Origin: Streptomyces sp. UNOB3_S3 | GTDB taxonomy: Bacteria; Actinomycetota; Actinomycetes; Streptomycetales; Streptomycetaceae | Assembly (NCBI RefSeq): GCF_020740895.1 | Contig: NZ_JAILXP010000005.1 | Span: forward strand, 1-59,061 | DNA: 59,061 nt | Direction of reading: 5' to 3' | Shown here: positions 34,158 through 42,415 of the stretch, piece by piece | Layout of the letters: every line of letters begins with the position of its first letter | Numbering within the stretch: the stretch's first letter is position 1 | Translations under genes and position numbers: made by a program | Notes under the pieces: model-generated | Databases searched by the model: none | Told to the model about the DNA's origin: nothing | What the model saw: only the letters and a program-made list of their open reading frames with translations

Positions 34158-34337
34158 TCATCCACGAGGAGCCTGATTCTCGCCCACCAGCAGGGCGTGC
34201 TCGATGTTCTTGTTCACCTGCTGCTGGGGCCAGGGATCATCCTGGCGTAGAAGCGGAATAAGGACAGGGATTTATGGCCTGCGTGGCGGGCAACTTCGGT
34301 GGGGACTGCGCCAGACGATGTATGAAGTCGGCGCGAT
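34158..34337 (-). pseudogene. Remnant of a tyrosine-recombinase (integrase) C-terminus, frameshifted
   Basis: Reading the reverse strand gives TSSGAVPTEVARHAGHKSL and then, in the next frame, WPQQQVNKNIEHALLVGENQAPRG and a stop. Together this matches the usual end of streptomycete tyrosine integrases: a VPxxEVARxxGH box, a Tyr-containing segment (here RFYARMI), and a DGQ..xNxxIExAL tail. The N-terminal part is absent and the reading frame is broken, so it is a dead fragment, probably left by an earlier mobile element that brought the adjacent AT-rich gene. Confidence 0.6.
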
Positions 34338-34469
34338 TGGGTGCCCAAGACAGGGTTTCTGCCGAACAGCTCCCAGCGTGTAGCGGTCCCTCCATCCGGT
34401 TGTTGGACCAGCGTGCATCCCGCGCGACGGCCCGCAACCTCCAGCAGTGATCACCGGGTTCTAGGCTCG

Positions 34470-34560
34470 GCGCAGCAAAACAGCTGCTGCATGTACCTTC
34501 TTTCCCTGTACGCGTATAAGGAAAGAAGACGGCGACAGCGGTTTTCCTGCTGTCGCCGCC
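34470..34560. repeat. Hairpin block B, second copy of the block at 7350-7434
   Basis: Contains GCGCAGCAAAACAGCTGCTGCATGTACCT. Then TTCTTTCC...GGAAAGAA forms a perfect 8-bp inverted repeat, and GGCGACAGC...GCTGTCGCC (34531-34557) a perfect 9-bp one. It is followed within a few bases by motif copy 3, and lies directly ahead of the early/replication operon. The same elements appear at 7350-7434 in degenerate form. Confidence 0.65.
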
Positions 34561-34564
34561 CAGC

Positions 34565-34584
34565 TGTACCCTGCCTGAACTCAA
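34565..34584 (+). promoter_or_regulatory. Copy 3 of the YGTACCCnnCCYGAACTYAA motif
   Basis: TGTACCCTGCCTGAACTCAA, 53 bases before the first gene of the early module. It is in the same orientation as the operon. Confidence 0.7.
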
Positions 34585-34637
34585 GCCTTCCGCAAATAAC
34601 AAAAGCCCGCCAGCGGCGGGGCTGCGGAGAGGGTGCG

Positions 34638-35435
34638 ATGGCAGGCGCGAACACGATCATGCGGGGCGGCTCACGGTTCTACGTGGAGCCCGAGAGCGGC
34701 ATCAAGGTCCCTGGAGTCACCTCCATCATCTCGTGCCTGCCCAAGCCGTTCCTGGCGTTCTGGCAGGCGAAGATGACGGCCGAGTGCGCGGTGCAGAACC
34801 TCGGCTCCGTAGTGGGCCTGGCACTGAACGACGCGGGCGGGGCGGTCGACTACCTCAAGGGGGCGGCGAGGAGGTACACCCAGCAGCGCGCCGCCCTCGG
34901 CTCCGACGCCCACGACCTCTTCGAGCGCCTGGCTCGCGGGGAGGTCGTCCGCCGCGTCCATCCCGATCTCGAACCGTACCGGGCGCACTTCTGCGAGTTC
35001 CTGGACCGAGCGCAGCCGGAGTTCCTGCGGATGGAAGACGTTGCCTGGAGCGACCGGCATGTCTATGCCGGGTCCTTCGACGCCATCTGCCGCATTGACG
35101 GCGAGACGGTGATGTTGGACTACAAGACCTCGAAGGACACCTACGCGGACGTCTCCCTTCAGCTCACGGCTTACGCGCGGGCGGACCACATCATCGACGC
35201 CGACGGGGCCAAGCTCCCGATGCCCCGGTGCGAGGCCGGCGCGGTCCTGCACGTGACCGCCGACCAGTGGGCGCTCAAGCCGGTGGAGATCTCCAACGAG
35301 GTCTTCGGTCACTTCCTGGCATTGCGCGAGACGTTCGACTGGGAGCGGGAGCGGTCGAAGGTGGTCATCGGCAAGCCGGTGATGTCCGGCGGCTCCACTC
35401 TCGTCACCGGCACCCAGCGCAGGGCGGCCCGGTGA
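34638..35435 (+). CDS. PD-(D/E)XK nuclease (RecB/Cas4-like exonuclease)
   Basis: A 265-aa protein from ATG 34638. It contains VPGVTSIISCLPKPFLAFWQAK, then GSDAHDLFERLARGE and AGSFDAICRIDGETVMLDYKTSKDTYADVSLQLTAYA. The last has the D...DYKTS and QLTAY catalytic elements of the RecB-nuclease family. Phage homologues work in recombination or DNA end processing. It is the first gene of the early operon and carries motif copy 3 and block B upstream. Confidence 0.85.
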   Translation: MAGANTIMRGGSRFYVEPESGIKVPGVTSIISCLPKPFLAFWQAKMTAECAVQNLGSVVGLALNDAGGAVDYLKGAARRYTQQRAALGSDAHDLFERLARGEVVRRVHPDLEPYRAHFCEFLDRAQPEFLRMEDVAWSDRHVYAGSFDAICRIDGETVMLDYKTSKDTYADVSLQLTAYARADHIIDADGAKLPMPRCEAGAVLHVTADQWALKPVEISNEVFGHFLALRETFDWERERSKVVIGKPVMSGGSTLVTGTQRRAAR

Positions 35436-35509
35436 CCTTCGAACCCGTCGTGGGGCTCGCCCTGGTCGCGGCTGTGCTGCTGTGGCTGGTGACCGGGACC
35501 CGCCGCTGA
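35432..35509 (+). CDS. 25-aa membrane peptide
   Basis: A short frame MTFEPVVGLALVAAVLLWLV, then TGTRR and a stop. The GTG at 35432 overlaps the stop of the nuclease gene (GTGA coupling). One hydrophobic helix with a basic end. Coupling and codon bias favour a real gene. Confidence 0.5.
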   Translation: MTFEPVVGLALVAAVLLWLVTGTRR

Positions 35510-35514
35510 GCGGC

Positions 35515-35534
35515 CGTACCCCGCCCGAACTCAA
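35515..35534 (+). promoter_or_regulatory. Copy 4 of the YGTACCCnnCCYGAACTYAA motif
   Basis: CGTACCCCGCCCGAACTCAA, 89 bases upstream of the directionality-factor gene. Confidence 0.7.
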
Positions 35535-35623
35535 GCCCTCCGAGAGAGGGGCCGCGCCGGCCCGGCTGAGCCGCCGCGCGCCTCTCTCCGCTCACCAACG
35601 CAAGTCAGAGCACGGAGAATTAC

Positions 35624-36313
35624 TTGAGCCTGCGCATTTTCGAGACCGACCCCGAGAGCCGGCCGAAGCCGCGATTCAGCAGCGACACGGTAGGGCGGTT
35701 CCGGTCGGGCCGGATAGCGGGCAACCGCCCGGAATCGTTGAGCGCCTGGCGTGTGACCACCGGCGACCCCGAGGTTGCCGATGCCGTCGCGAAGGTATAC
35801 GGCGGCCGGCCGGAGGAGTGGGAGACCTCGGCGGAGGACCGGCTGGAAGTCCTCACTGAAGCCGACGCCGTGAAGGTCGTCATCGACGGTCCGCAGGCCA
35901 TCCGCTCCCGCATGGTCCTTTGGGGGCGGCAGGGCCCCATCCACGAGTGCGACGGCGTGGAGTTCCTGAGCCCCGAGGAGGACAAGGGCACCCCTTGCGG
36001 TTGCCCCGCATTGCTGGCCGACCGCAAGGCGGCGGCCAAGACCGGTCGGGGCCCGGCCCCCTCCGTCGAGGTGACGTTCTCCCTCGCCGATCACCCTGAC
36101 CTCGGGCGGTTCCGCTTCGTGTCCGGCTCCTGGGAGCTGGTGAAGGTCCTGCACGAGGTCGAGAACAAGCTGGAAGCCGTCGGCGGCCCGGCGGTCTGCA
36201 CGCTGCGTCTGGAACTCGTGGAGTTCCAGACCAAGAGCGGTATCGACGTGCGGTACCGCAAGCCCGTCATCGATGTCCACAAGGCCTCCCAGCCGACCGA
36301 GGTTCCGTTCTAG
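35624..36313 (+). CDS. Gp3-like recombination directionality factor
   Basis: A 229-aa protein from TTG 35624 with GGAGA upstream. It begins SLRIFETDPESRPKPRFSSD and contains AWRVTTGDPEVADAVAKVYGG, HECDGVEFLSPEEDKGTPCGCP and FQTKSGIDVRYRKPVIDV. This strongly recalls the phiC31 gp3 family, which switches a large serine integrase from integration to excision. It sits in the early module, so excision would follow induction. It is the natural partner of the integrase at 5732-7336. Identification is by remembered sequence pattern. Confidence 0.85.
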   Translation: MSLRIFETDPESRPKPRFSSDTVGRFRSGRIAGNRPESLSAWRVTTGDPEVADAVAKVYGGRPEEWETSAEDRLEVLTEADAVKVVIDGPQAIRSRMVLWGRQGPIHECDGVEFLSPEEDKGTPCGCPALLADRKAAAKTGRGPAPSVEVTFSLADHPDLGRFRFVSGSWELVKVLHEVENKLEAVGGPAVCTLRLELVEFQTKSGIDVRYRKPVIDVHKASQPTEVPF

Positions 36314-36323
36314 CACGGGACGA

Positions 36324-36360
36324 AGGCCCGCTGCGGCAACAACCACCGCGGCGGGCCCCT
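36324..36360 (+). terminator. Hairpin terminator after the directionality-factor gene
   Basis: AGGCCCGCTGCGG / CCGCGGCGGGCCCCT with a 9-nt loop. The stem is about 13 bp with one mismatch. It begins 11 bases after the stop codon. Confidence 0.75.
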
Positions 36361-36391
36361 CGGCCACCAACCACCCATGGAGAAAGACAGG

Positions 36392-36661
36392 TTGAGTAAC
36401 ACCGCCCTCCCCGGCCGCCGCATGCTGAGCGCCGAGGAGATTATGCGATGGCCGTTCCGCCAGGACACCCTCCTGCCCGACCTTCACCCGTCCACGGGCA
36501 CCGGCAACAGCTCGGCCAAGCTGAACGAGGACAAGGTCCGCGCCATCCGGTCGGCCGCCGCAGCCGGGGCACACCTGGCCACCCTCGGCCACGCCTTCGG
36601 TATCTCCGAGCGGGCTACCCGTCACATCGTGGACGGCACGAGCTGGCGGCACGTCCAGTAG
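36392..36661 (+). CDS. Small helix-turn-helix protein
   Basis: An 89-aa protein from TTG 36392 with GGAGA upstream. The C-terminal half reads KLNEDKVRAIRSAAAAGAHL, then ATLGHAFGISERATRHIVDGTSWRHV. This is a classic HTH of the type seen as a DNA-binding module in phage homing nucleases and resolvases, here without a nuclease domain. It may regulate early genes. It is coupled to the next gene by TAGTG. Confidence 0.72.
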   Translation: MSNTALPGRRMLSAEEIMRWPFRQDTLLPDLHPSTGTGNSSAKLNEDKVRAIRSAAAAGAHLATLGHAFGISERATRHIVDGTSWRHVQ

Positions 36662-37020
36662 TGGCCAACCCGCACAAAGCCAAAGGCACGGCCTGGGAAA
36701 CGGCCCTGGGGACGTACCTCAACGAGGGGCTGACCGACCGGAACGCCCAGGTACGCCGCAACGCGCAGACCGGTGTGAACGACATCGACGATCTGGACGC
36801 CTACCCGTTCACCGGCGAGGCCAAGGCCGTCAAGGCGTACGACCTCGCCGGCTTCGTCGAACAGGCCAACCGCGAGGCACACAACGCCGGCGCGCCGTTC
36901 GGGGTGGCGCTGATCAAGCGTCCGCGCAAGGGCGTGGGCGACGGCTACGCCGTGATGGACGTGCGCACCTTCCGCCGGGTCCGGGCCCGGCTTCTGGGGG
37001 TCGATGCCCCCGACGACTGA
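36661..37020 (+). CDS. Holliday junction resolvase-like PD-(D/E)XK nuclease
   Basis: A 119-aa protein from GTG 36661. It contains KAKGTAWETALGTYLNEGL, DIDDLDAYPFTGEAKAVKAYDL and FVEQANREAHNAGAPFGVALIKR. The E...D...EAK pattern is that of small Hjc-like resolvases, which trim branched DNA before packaging. It is adjacent to the primase-helicase. Confidence 0.78.
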   Translation: MANPHKAKGTAWETALGTYLNEGLTDRNAQVRRNAQTGVNDIDDLDAYPFTGEAKAVKAYDLAGFVEQANREAHNAGAPFGVALIKRPRKGVGDGYAVMDVRTFRRVRARLLGVDAPDD

Positions 37021-37036
37021 GGAGAGAGACAAGCAA

Positions 37037-39415
37037 GTGGAGTTCCGTTCGATCCTGGCACGCTTCGAGGACGTCTCGGAGCACGCGGACGGTGGCTATC
37101 TGGCCCGGTGCGCCGGCCACGACGACCACCACCCCTCGCTGCGCATCTGGCGCGGCGAGGACCGCAAGGTGCGTCTGGTGTGCCGCGCGGCTTGCAAGAC
37201 CGCCGACGTGCTGAAGGCGGCCGGCCTGATGTTCTCCGACCTCTTCGACGCCGAAGGCGAGGGCCTGACCGTCCCGGCACAGCGTCCGTCGCCGGTCGGG
37301 CCGGCGCAGGTCGCCGCGCTGCGGATGTGGCTGGACGAGCGGATGATGACTGCCGGAGATGCGGTCTACGACTACGTCGCCGAGCGGTTCGGACTCACCG
37401 CCCAGCAGGCCCAGACCCTGGAGCTGGGCGAGTGGCAGCCGGCCGCGGAGTACCCGGAGTTCGTCTCCGACACCTTCGCCCGCTTCCCGCGCCTGGTCGT
37501 CCCGCTGATCGGCTTCGACGGCGTCGCGCGAGGCGCCCAGGGCCGGGACATCTCCGGCCGCTGTCCGGCCCGCTGGGCCTCCCTCGCCAACGCTGGCGGG
37601 ACCTGGGCCAAGTACGGCGTCTTCCGGGGCGGGGCTGGCTTCGACACGGTCATCGTCACTGAGGGCCCCTCGGACGCCCTGACCGCCGCAGCGGCCGGCT
37701 ACGACTCAGTGGCCGTGCGCGGGGCCGGCCTGTCGCGCAACGAGTTGCTGGTGGCCGAGCTGGCGGCGGGCTTGCGCGACCGGGACGTGGTGCTGGCCGG
37801 CGACCGCGACCGGGCCGGCGACGCCTTCACCGACGACCTGGCGCGCGCACTGCTGCGGGCCAGCGTCATAGTGCGCCGCCTTGACGGAATTCCAACCGGT
37901 CTGGACTTGACCGAGTGGCGCGAGCAGGACCGCGAAGGCTTCGCCGGCCGACTGCACCGGGCCGTACGGGCGGCGCAGCCGGTCAAGGCCACCGAGCCCA
38001 AGCCGGCCGCCGACGCACCGGGCGGCGACGAGGGGCCGCTCCCCCTGACCGACCTCGGCAACGCCGAGCGGCTTTACCGCAAGCTCGGCGGTAACGTCCG
38101 CATGATCCCCGGAGCGGGCGTTTTCAGATGGCAGGGCCGCAAGTGGGCCCAGGTGCCGGAGGAAGCCCTGTACGCCGACGTGCGGGCCGTCGTCGCGGAA
38201 ATGGCCAAGGAGTCCGGGCACACCAACCCGGACACCCTGGCGAAGTGGATAAGCCTTTCTCAGAGCGCACAGCGGGTGCGCGGCATGGTGGACATGCTGT
38301 CCTCCATACCCGGCGTCTACGCGAGCGTCGACCAGTTCGACGCCGATCCCCGACAACTCGCCTTCCGCAACGGCATGGTGGACCTGTCCACGGGCGCCTT
38401 GAGCGAGCACCGGCCGGAGAACATGAACACATTCTTCGTGGACGTGGACTTCGCCCCTGAGGCGCCCGCACCCCGGTGGGAACGGTTCCTTCGCGAGTGC
38501 CATCCGGACAGCGAGGCCATGCTGGCCTTTCTCCAGGAACTCGTCGGATATGGGCTTTCCGGGCTGTCGGTCGAGCGGTGCTTCGTGATGCACGTCGGTC
38601 CGACGACCAACGGCAAGACGACGTTCACCGGCACCCTTGAGGACGTTTTCGGCGCGGCCGCACACCGCGTGGACGCGTCCCTGTTCCAGCGTCGGCGGGA
38701 GTCGGGCGGGCCCCGTGCGGACATTGTGGGCCTGCGCGGAAAGCGGCTGGTGATCAGCTCGGAGTGGCCGGCCTCGATGCAGCTCGACCAGGCTCTGATG
38801 AAGGCCATCACCGGTGACCAGACCATCAGCGCGCGCGGCGTCTACGCCCGCCACGACATCACGTTCCGGCCGGCCTGCCTCGTGCAGGTGGACACGAATT
38901 ACTGCCCGGACGTGGACGCCACCGACGCCGCACTGTGGCAGCGCGTTCGCGTCATCCCGTGGGAGCAGGACTTCCGGGGCCGGGAGGACCGGCATTTGTC
39001 GACCATGTTGCGCCGCGAGCGTGAAGGCATCGCGGCGTGGGCGGTGGCCGGCGCGGTGCGTTGGTTCGCCAAGTACGTCGCCGGCCAGGGACTTGATTTC
39101 CCGTCCTCGGTCGAGAGGCGCACCGCGCACTATCGGGACGCCTCGCACCCGCTCTCCGGCTTCATCGGCGAGGAATTCGCCGTCGAACCGGGCGCCTTCA
39201 CGCGCCGGCCGGACACCTGGGAGCGGTACCGCACCTGGGTCGAGGAATGCGGGATCAAGCACCCCATGAGCCGCAACCGCTTCTACGACGCCGTGCGCAC
39301 CTTCCCCGGCGTGGTCGAAGGACAGCGCTCCGACGGCTCGCGCGGATTCCGCAACCTGCTGGACCTCTCGAAACCCGCACAGCGGGGCCCCGGCATTTTC
39401 GGGGGCGATAACTAA
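37037..39415 (+). CDS. Primase-helicase (Toprim primase + SF3/D5-like helicase)
   Basis: A protein of about 792 aa. An N-terminal zinc-binding region has CAGHDDHHPSL and CRAACKTADVL. A Toprim domain follows (VIVTEGPSDALTAAAAGYDSVAV, then VVLAGDRDRAGDAF). The D5-type helicase has GPTTNGKTTFTGTLEDVFG (Walker A, about residue 520), RLVISSEWP (Walker B) and later VDTNYCPDVDATDAALWQRVRVIPW. This combination primes and unwinds at the phage origin. The start is ATG 37004 or GTG 37037; 37037 was preferred because GGAGAGAG lies eight bases upstream. Confidence 0.92.
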   Translation: MEFRSILARFEDVSEHADGGYLARCAGHDDHHPSLRIWRGEDRKVRLVCRAACKTADVLKAAGLMFSDLFDAEGEGLTVPAQRPSPVGPAQVAALRMWLDERMMTAGDAVYDYVAERFGLTAQQAQTLELGEWQPAAEYPEFVSDTFARFPRLVVPLIGFDGVARGAQGRDISGRCPARWASLANAGGTWAKYGVFRGGAGFDTVIVTEGPSDALTAAAAGYDSVAVRGAGLSRNELLVAELAAGLRDRDVVLAGDRDRAGDAFTDDLARALLRASVIVRRLDGIPTGLDLTEWREQDREGFAGRLHRAVRAAQPVKATEPKPAADAPGGDEGPLPLTDLGNAERLYRKLGGNVRMIPGAGVFRWQGRKWAQVPEEALYADVRAVVAEMAKESGHTNPDTLAKWISLSQSAQRVRGMVDMLSSIPGVYASVDQFDADPRQLAFRNGMVDLSTGALSEHRPENMNTFFVDVDFAPEAPAPRWERFLRECHPDSEAMLAFLQELVGYGLSGLSVERCFVMHVGPTTNGKTTFTGTLEDVFGAAAHRVDASLFQRRRESGGPRADIVGLRGKRLVISSEWPASMQLDQALMKAITGDQTISARGVYARHDITFRPACLVQVDTNYCPDVDATDAALWQRVRVIPWEQDFRGREDRHLSTMLRREREGIAAWAVAGAVRWFAKYVAGQGLDFPSSVERRTAHYRDASHPLSGFIGEEFAVEPGAFTRRPDTWERYRTWVEECGIKHPMSRNRFYDAVRTFPGVVEGQRSDGSRGFRNLLDLSKPAQRGPGIFGGDN

Positions 39416-39427
39416 AGGAAAGAACGC

Positions 39428-41284
39428 TTGCGCACGCACGGGTACCTCATCGCCGGTGAGCCGGTCGACATCCACGTGGTGGAGGACGCCCAGGACGTGC
39501 GGGCGTTCCACGGCTGGGCGGCTGGACACATCTCCGCCGGCCGCCCAGTCGCCTTCGACACCGAGACCACCGGCCTGGACATCTTCAGCGCCGACTACCG
39601 GCTGCGCCTCGCGCAGTTCGGCGACCAGCGAACCGCCTGGGTCCTGCCCGTCGAACGCGGCCGGCTGTTCGCCGACGCCGCACGCCGAGTCCTTCTCGAC
39701 CTGCCGAAGGTGGTGATCCACCACGCCGCCTTCGACTGGCTGGTAGTGGACCGCTATCTCGGTGTGCCGCTGGAACGGTTGTACCCGCGCACCGTCGACA
39801 CCAAGATCATGGCCACCCTGGTCGACCCCAGGCAGGCTCAGGAAGGCGGGGTGGGCACCGGCCTCAAGCAGCTCTCCGCCCGTTACATCGACCCGGCCGC
39901 CCCCGACACCCAAGAGGACCTGACCCGCGTCTTTCGATCCCTCGGCCTGACCAAGGCCGAGGGCTTCGCCGGCATCCCGCTCGATCACCCCACCTACGAG
40001 ACCTACGCAGGGCTCGACGTCCTGCTCACCAGTCGGCTCCTGGGCGCACTCACCGGTGCCCACGCCCAGCTCGGCATCCGGCCGGCACTCCTGGAGTACG
40101 AACACCGCATCGCCTTCATCTGCGCTTACATGCAGCGCACAGGCCTGCTGTGCGACATCGAGTACACCAAGGACCTCTCCGAGCGACTGCGCGCCCAGGC
40201 CGAGGAGTTCGAGCACAAGGCCCGCCGCTACGGCGTCGAGTCGATCAACTCGCCCAAGCAGGTGGCGGACGCCCTAGTCGGCATGGGTGAGGCGCTGTCC
40301 GAGCGGACCGCCAGCGGCGCGCTGCGGGTCGACAAGGCCGTCCTGCTGGCCCTGGCCGACCTCAGCAACTCGTGGGAACGCCGCGGTGCCCGGACGCCCA
40401 ACCCCTTGGCCGATGCGGTCGTGCGCTCCAAGAGGGCGGGCAAGTGGAAGTCGGCGTACGCGGATACGTTCCTGCAAACACTGGACGCCGAGGGGCGGGT
40501 GCACCCCTTCATCCACTCCCTGGCCGCCCGTACGGGGCGGATGTCGATCACCCGACCGGCCTTGCAGACACTTCCCGGCCGGGACGTGACGATCCGCCGT
40601 GCCATCCTGGCCGACGAGGGCCACGTGATGATCTCGTGCGACTTCGACGCGGTCGAGATGCGGGTCATGGCCGCACTCGCGGACGTCAAGCGCATGAAGG
40701 CCGCCATCCTCGCCGGTGAGGACCTGCACAGCTACACCCGCTCCCTGGTCTACGGCGACGTGGACGACCCGGACGGGCGCCTGCGGGCGCTGTGCAAGGG
40801 CATCGGCTTCGGCAAGATCTTCGGCGGCGGGGCCTCCGGTGTCGCCCGTATGACCGGGGCCGACGAGGACGCCGTCCGCTCGGCCATGCGCACCTACGAC
40901 CGGGTCTTCCCGGAGATCAAGCGGGCCTCGAACGCCTGGCAGCGCGAGGCCATGGCCAACGGCATGGTTACCACGACGGTGACCGGCCGCCGGCTCCCGC
41001 TCGACCGCGACCGTACGTACGCGGTCGTGAACTACCAGGTCCAGTCTGCCGCCCGGGACTGCTTGGGCCAGGCGCTGTGCGACATGCACGACGCCGGTGT
41101 CCTGGATTACCTCCGGTTGCCGGTGCATGACGAGGTCCTTGTGTCCGCGCCGGCCGAGGACGCCGAGGACATCGCGCGGGTCGTCGAGAAGGCGATGAAC
41201 TTCGACCTGTACGGCGTACCGATCACCGCGAGCGCGGACATCGGCAAAAGATCATGGGGCAGCCTCAAGGGCGGCGACTTCTGA
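39428..41284 (+). CDS. Phage DNA polymerase I (family A) with 3'-5' exonuclease domain
   Basis: A 618-aa protein from TTG 39428 with AAAGGAAAG upstream. The exonuclease part has FDTETTGLDIF and later YAGLDVLLTSRLL. The polymerase part has SCDFDAVEMRVMAAL (motif A), KGIGFGKIFGGGASG (O-helix, motif B) and VHDEVLVS (motif C). It replicates the phage genome with the adjacent primase-helicase. Confidence 0.95.
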   Translation: MRTHGYLIAGEPVDIHVVEDAQDVRAFHGWAAGHISAGRPVAFDTETTGLDIFSADYRLRLAQFGDQRTAWVLPVERGRLFADAARRVLLDLPKVVIHHAAFDWLVVDRYLGVPLERLYPRTVDTKIMATLVDPRQAQEGGVGTGLKQLSARYIDPAAPDTQEDLTRVFRSLGLTKAEGFAGIPLDHPTYETYAGLDVLLTSRLLGALTGAHAQLGIRPALLEYEHRIAFICAYMQRTGLLCDIEYTKDLSERLRAQAEEFEHKARRYGVESINSPKQVADALVGMGEALSERTASGALRVDKAVLLALADLSNSWERRGARTPNPLADAVVRSKRAGKWKSAYADTFLQTLDAEGRVHPFIHSLAARTGRMSITRPALQTLPGRDVTIRRAILADEGHVMISCDFDAVEMRVMAALADVKRMKAAILAGEDLHSYTRSLVYGDVDDPDGRLRALCKGIGFGKIFGGGASGVARMTGADEDAVRSAMRTYDRVFPEIKRASNAWQREAMANGMVTTTVTGRRLPLDRDRTYAVVNYQVQSAARDCLGQALCDMHDAGVLDYLRLPVHDEVLVSAPAEDAEDIARVVEKAMNFDLYGVPITASADIGKRSWGSLKGGDF

Positions 41285-41297
41285 GGAGGTGGGACGG

Positions 41298-41723
41298 GTG
41301 AGCGTCAAGCCCTGCTGCGACTGTGGAGATCTCCTGCCGCTCGCCCGGTTCCCCCGGCACCGCTCCAGCAACGACGGCCGCGCCTCCCGCTGCCAGGTGT
41401 GCACCACCGCCCGCAGGAAGCAGACCCGCGACCCCGCCCGCGAGCGGGATCGCCGGCTGCGGCGGGCGTACGGGATCACGAGCGAGGACTACCGGTCGAT
41501 GGGAGCCACCCAGGGTTGGCGCTGCCCGGTCTGCGGCGAGGGCCCGGCCTCCGGCGGCCGGCTCGTCGTCGACCACGACCATGTCTCCGGGCTGCCCCGC
41601 GGACTCCTGCACTCCACGTGCAACGCCGCGCTGGGACTGCTGGCCGACGACCCGGCGGTCCTGGAGCGGGCCGCTGCTTACCTCTCCCGGACGGCCGACC
41701 TGCGGGCCCAGGTGCTGGGCTGA
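41298..41723 (+). CDS. Recombination endonuclease VII-like HNH protein
   Basis: A 141-aa protein from GTG 41298, with GGAGG eight bases upstream. An N-terminal zinc pair CCDCGDLL .. CQVC precedes RLRRAYGITSEDYRSM and CPVCGEGPASGGRLVVDHDHVSGLPRGLLHSTCNAALGLL, the DHDH/N signature of the endonuclease VII family. It resolves branched DNA during packaging or replication. Confidence 0.9.
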   Translation: MSVKPCCDCGDLLPLARFPRHRSSNDGRASRCQVCTTARRKQTRDPARERDRRLRRAYGITSEDYRSMGATQGWRCPVCGEGPASGGRLVVDHDHVSGLPRGLLHSTCNAALGLLADDPAVLERAAAYLSRTADLRAQVLG

Positions 41724-41767
41724 CCTGGGCGCGGACGGGATGAGGCAGGGGGAATCCACCATGATCA

Positions 41768-41880
41768 GGTCACGGAACATCGCGTCGCGGTCACGAGGGG
41801 GTCACGACGATCACGCCCTTGTCCCTCAAAAGGAGGGGGCGGCCGAGCGGGTCTCGTTCCGGCGGCGGATTTGGGTCACG
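41768..41880 (+). repeat. GGTCACG direct repeats (possible origin iterons or operator array)
   Basis: GGTCACG occurs at 41768, 41789, 41800 and 41874. A variant GATCACG is at 41809. Unit spacing is 21, 11 and 9, then 65 bases. The array lies just after the replication genes in a stretch with no gene (41724-41966). Such clusters can be replication iterons; the spacing is not regular. Confidence 0.4.
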
Positions 41881-41966
41881 CCACGGCTAATCGGGGTTTA
41901 CGCCGTGTTTAAGTACTGCGGTGCGAGTTGCGCACCAGTGAGTAACTAGCGGGAAAGCGGAGGGTC

Positions 41967-42269
41967 ATGCGGTTTTCAACCTTCCGTCCCGCGCCATCCT
42001 GCCAGAGTTGTTTCGCCAGCCGGTCGGCGGCCCCCGGGATGTTCATCCGGGCGCTGATCGAGCGCCTTCGCTGTCTCGCGCTGCACTGGCTGTCCGGCCT
42101 GTGCGCGAGTGTGATCGTCCGGCTGATCCTCGCGTTCCACACCCTCCACCTTCACCAGGTGTGGTCGCACCGCGCGATCTCTCGCGCAGCCCACATGGCC
42201 GCTGCCCAGCGCCGCCGCGCCGACGGCGTCTTCGCCCGGCTGCTCACCCTCGAAGAGTCCTGCGCCTAA
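41967..42269 (+). CDS. Hypothetical protein with a hydrophobic helix
   Basis: A 100-aa protein starting MRFSTFRPAPSCQSCFASRS, with CGGAGGG upstream of the ATG. A hydrophobic stretch LHWLSGLCASVIVRLILAFH lies around residues 40-59. The ending is basic. No family recognised; the initiation context supports it, codon use is average. Confidence 0.5.
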   Translation: MRFSTFRPAPSCQSCFASRSAAPGMFIRALIERLRCLALHWLSGLCASVIVRLILAFHTLHLHQVWSHRAISRAAHMAAAQRRRADGVFARLLTLEESCA

Positions 42270-42271
42270 CA

Positions 42272-42299
42272 CGCAGGGCGCCGTTCGCACGCCCCTGCG
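42272..42299 (+). terminator. Probable hairpin terminator
   Basis: CGCAGGGCG / CGCCCCTGCG with one bulge and a 9-nt loop, directly after the hypothetical gene. A second G/C-rich palindromic stretch (CAGGGGCCCCTTTG) follows. Confidence 0.5.
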
Positions 42300-42415
42300 C
42301 TGACCACGGCACAGGGGCCCCTTTGTAACCAGTCACGCCCCCGCCCGGCCTACCCGCCGTCCGGGGGCTTCGCCATGCCCTTTTTCGGCCCTCCGCTGGG
42401 CGCTTTCTCCGGGTT

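Noticed and set aside
37706..40216. A long reverse-strand frame (836 aa) across primase-helicase and polymerase
   Set aside because: The forward frames carry all the catalytic motifs, and the reverse translation is low-complexity with no domain, so it is a shadow.
41768..41880. CRISPR array considered for the GGTCACG repeats
   Set aside because: Repeat unit is only 7 bases and spacing is irregular; no cas genes are nearby.
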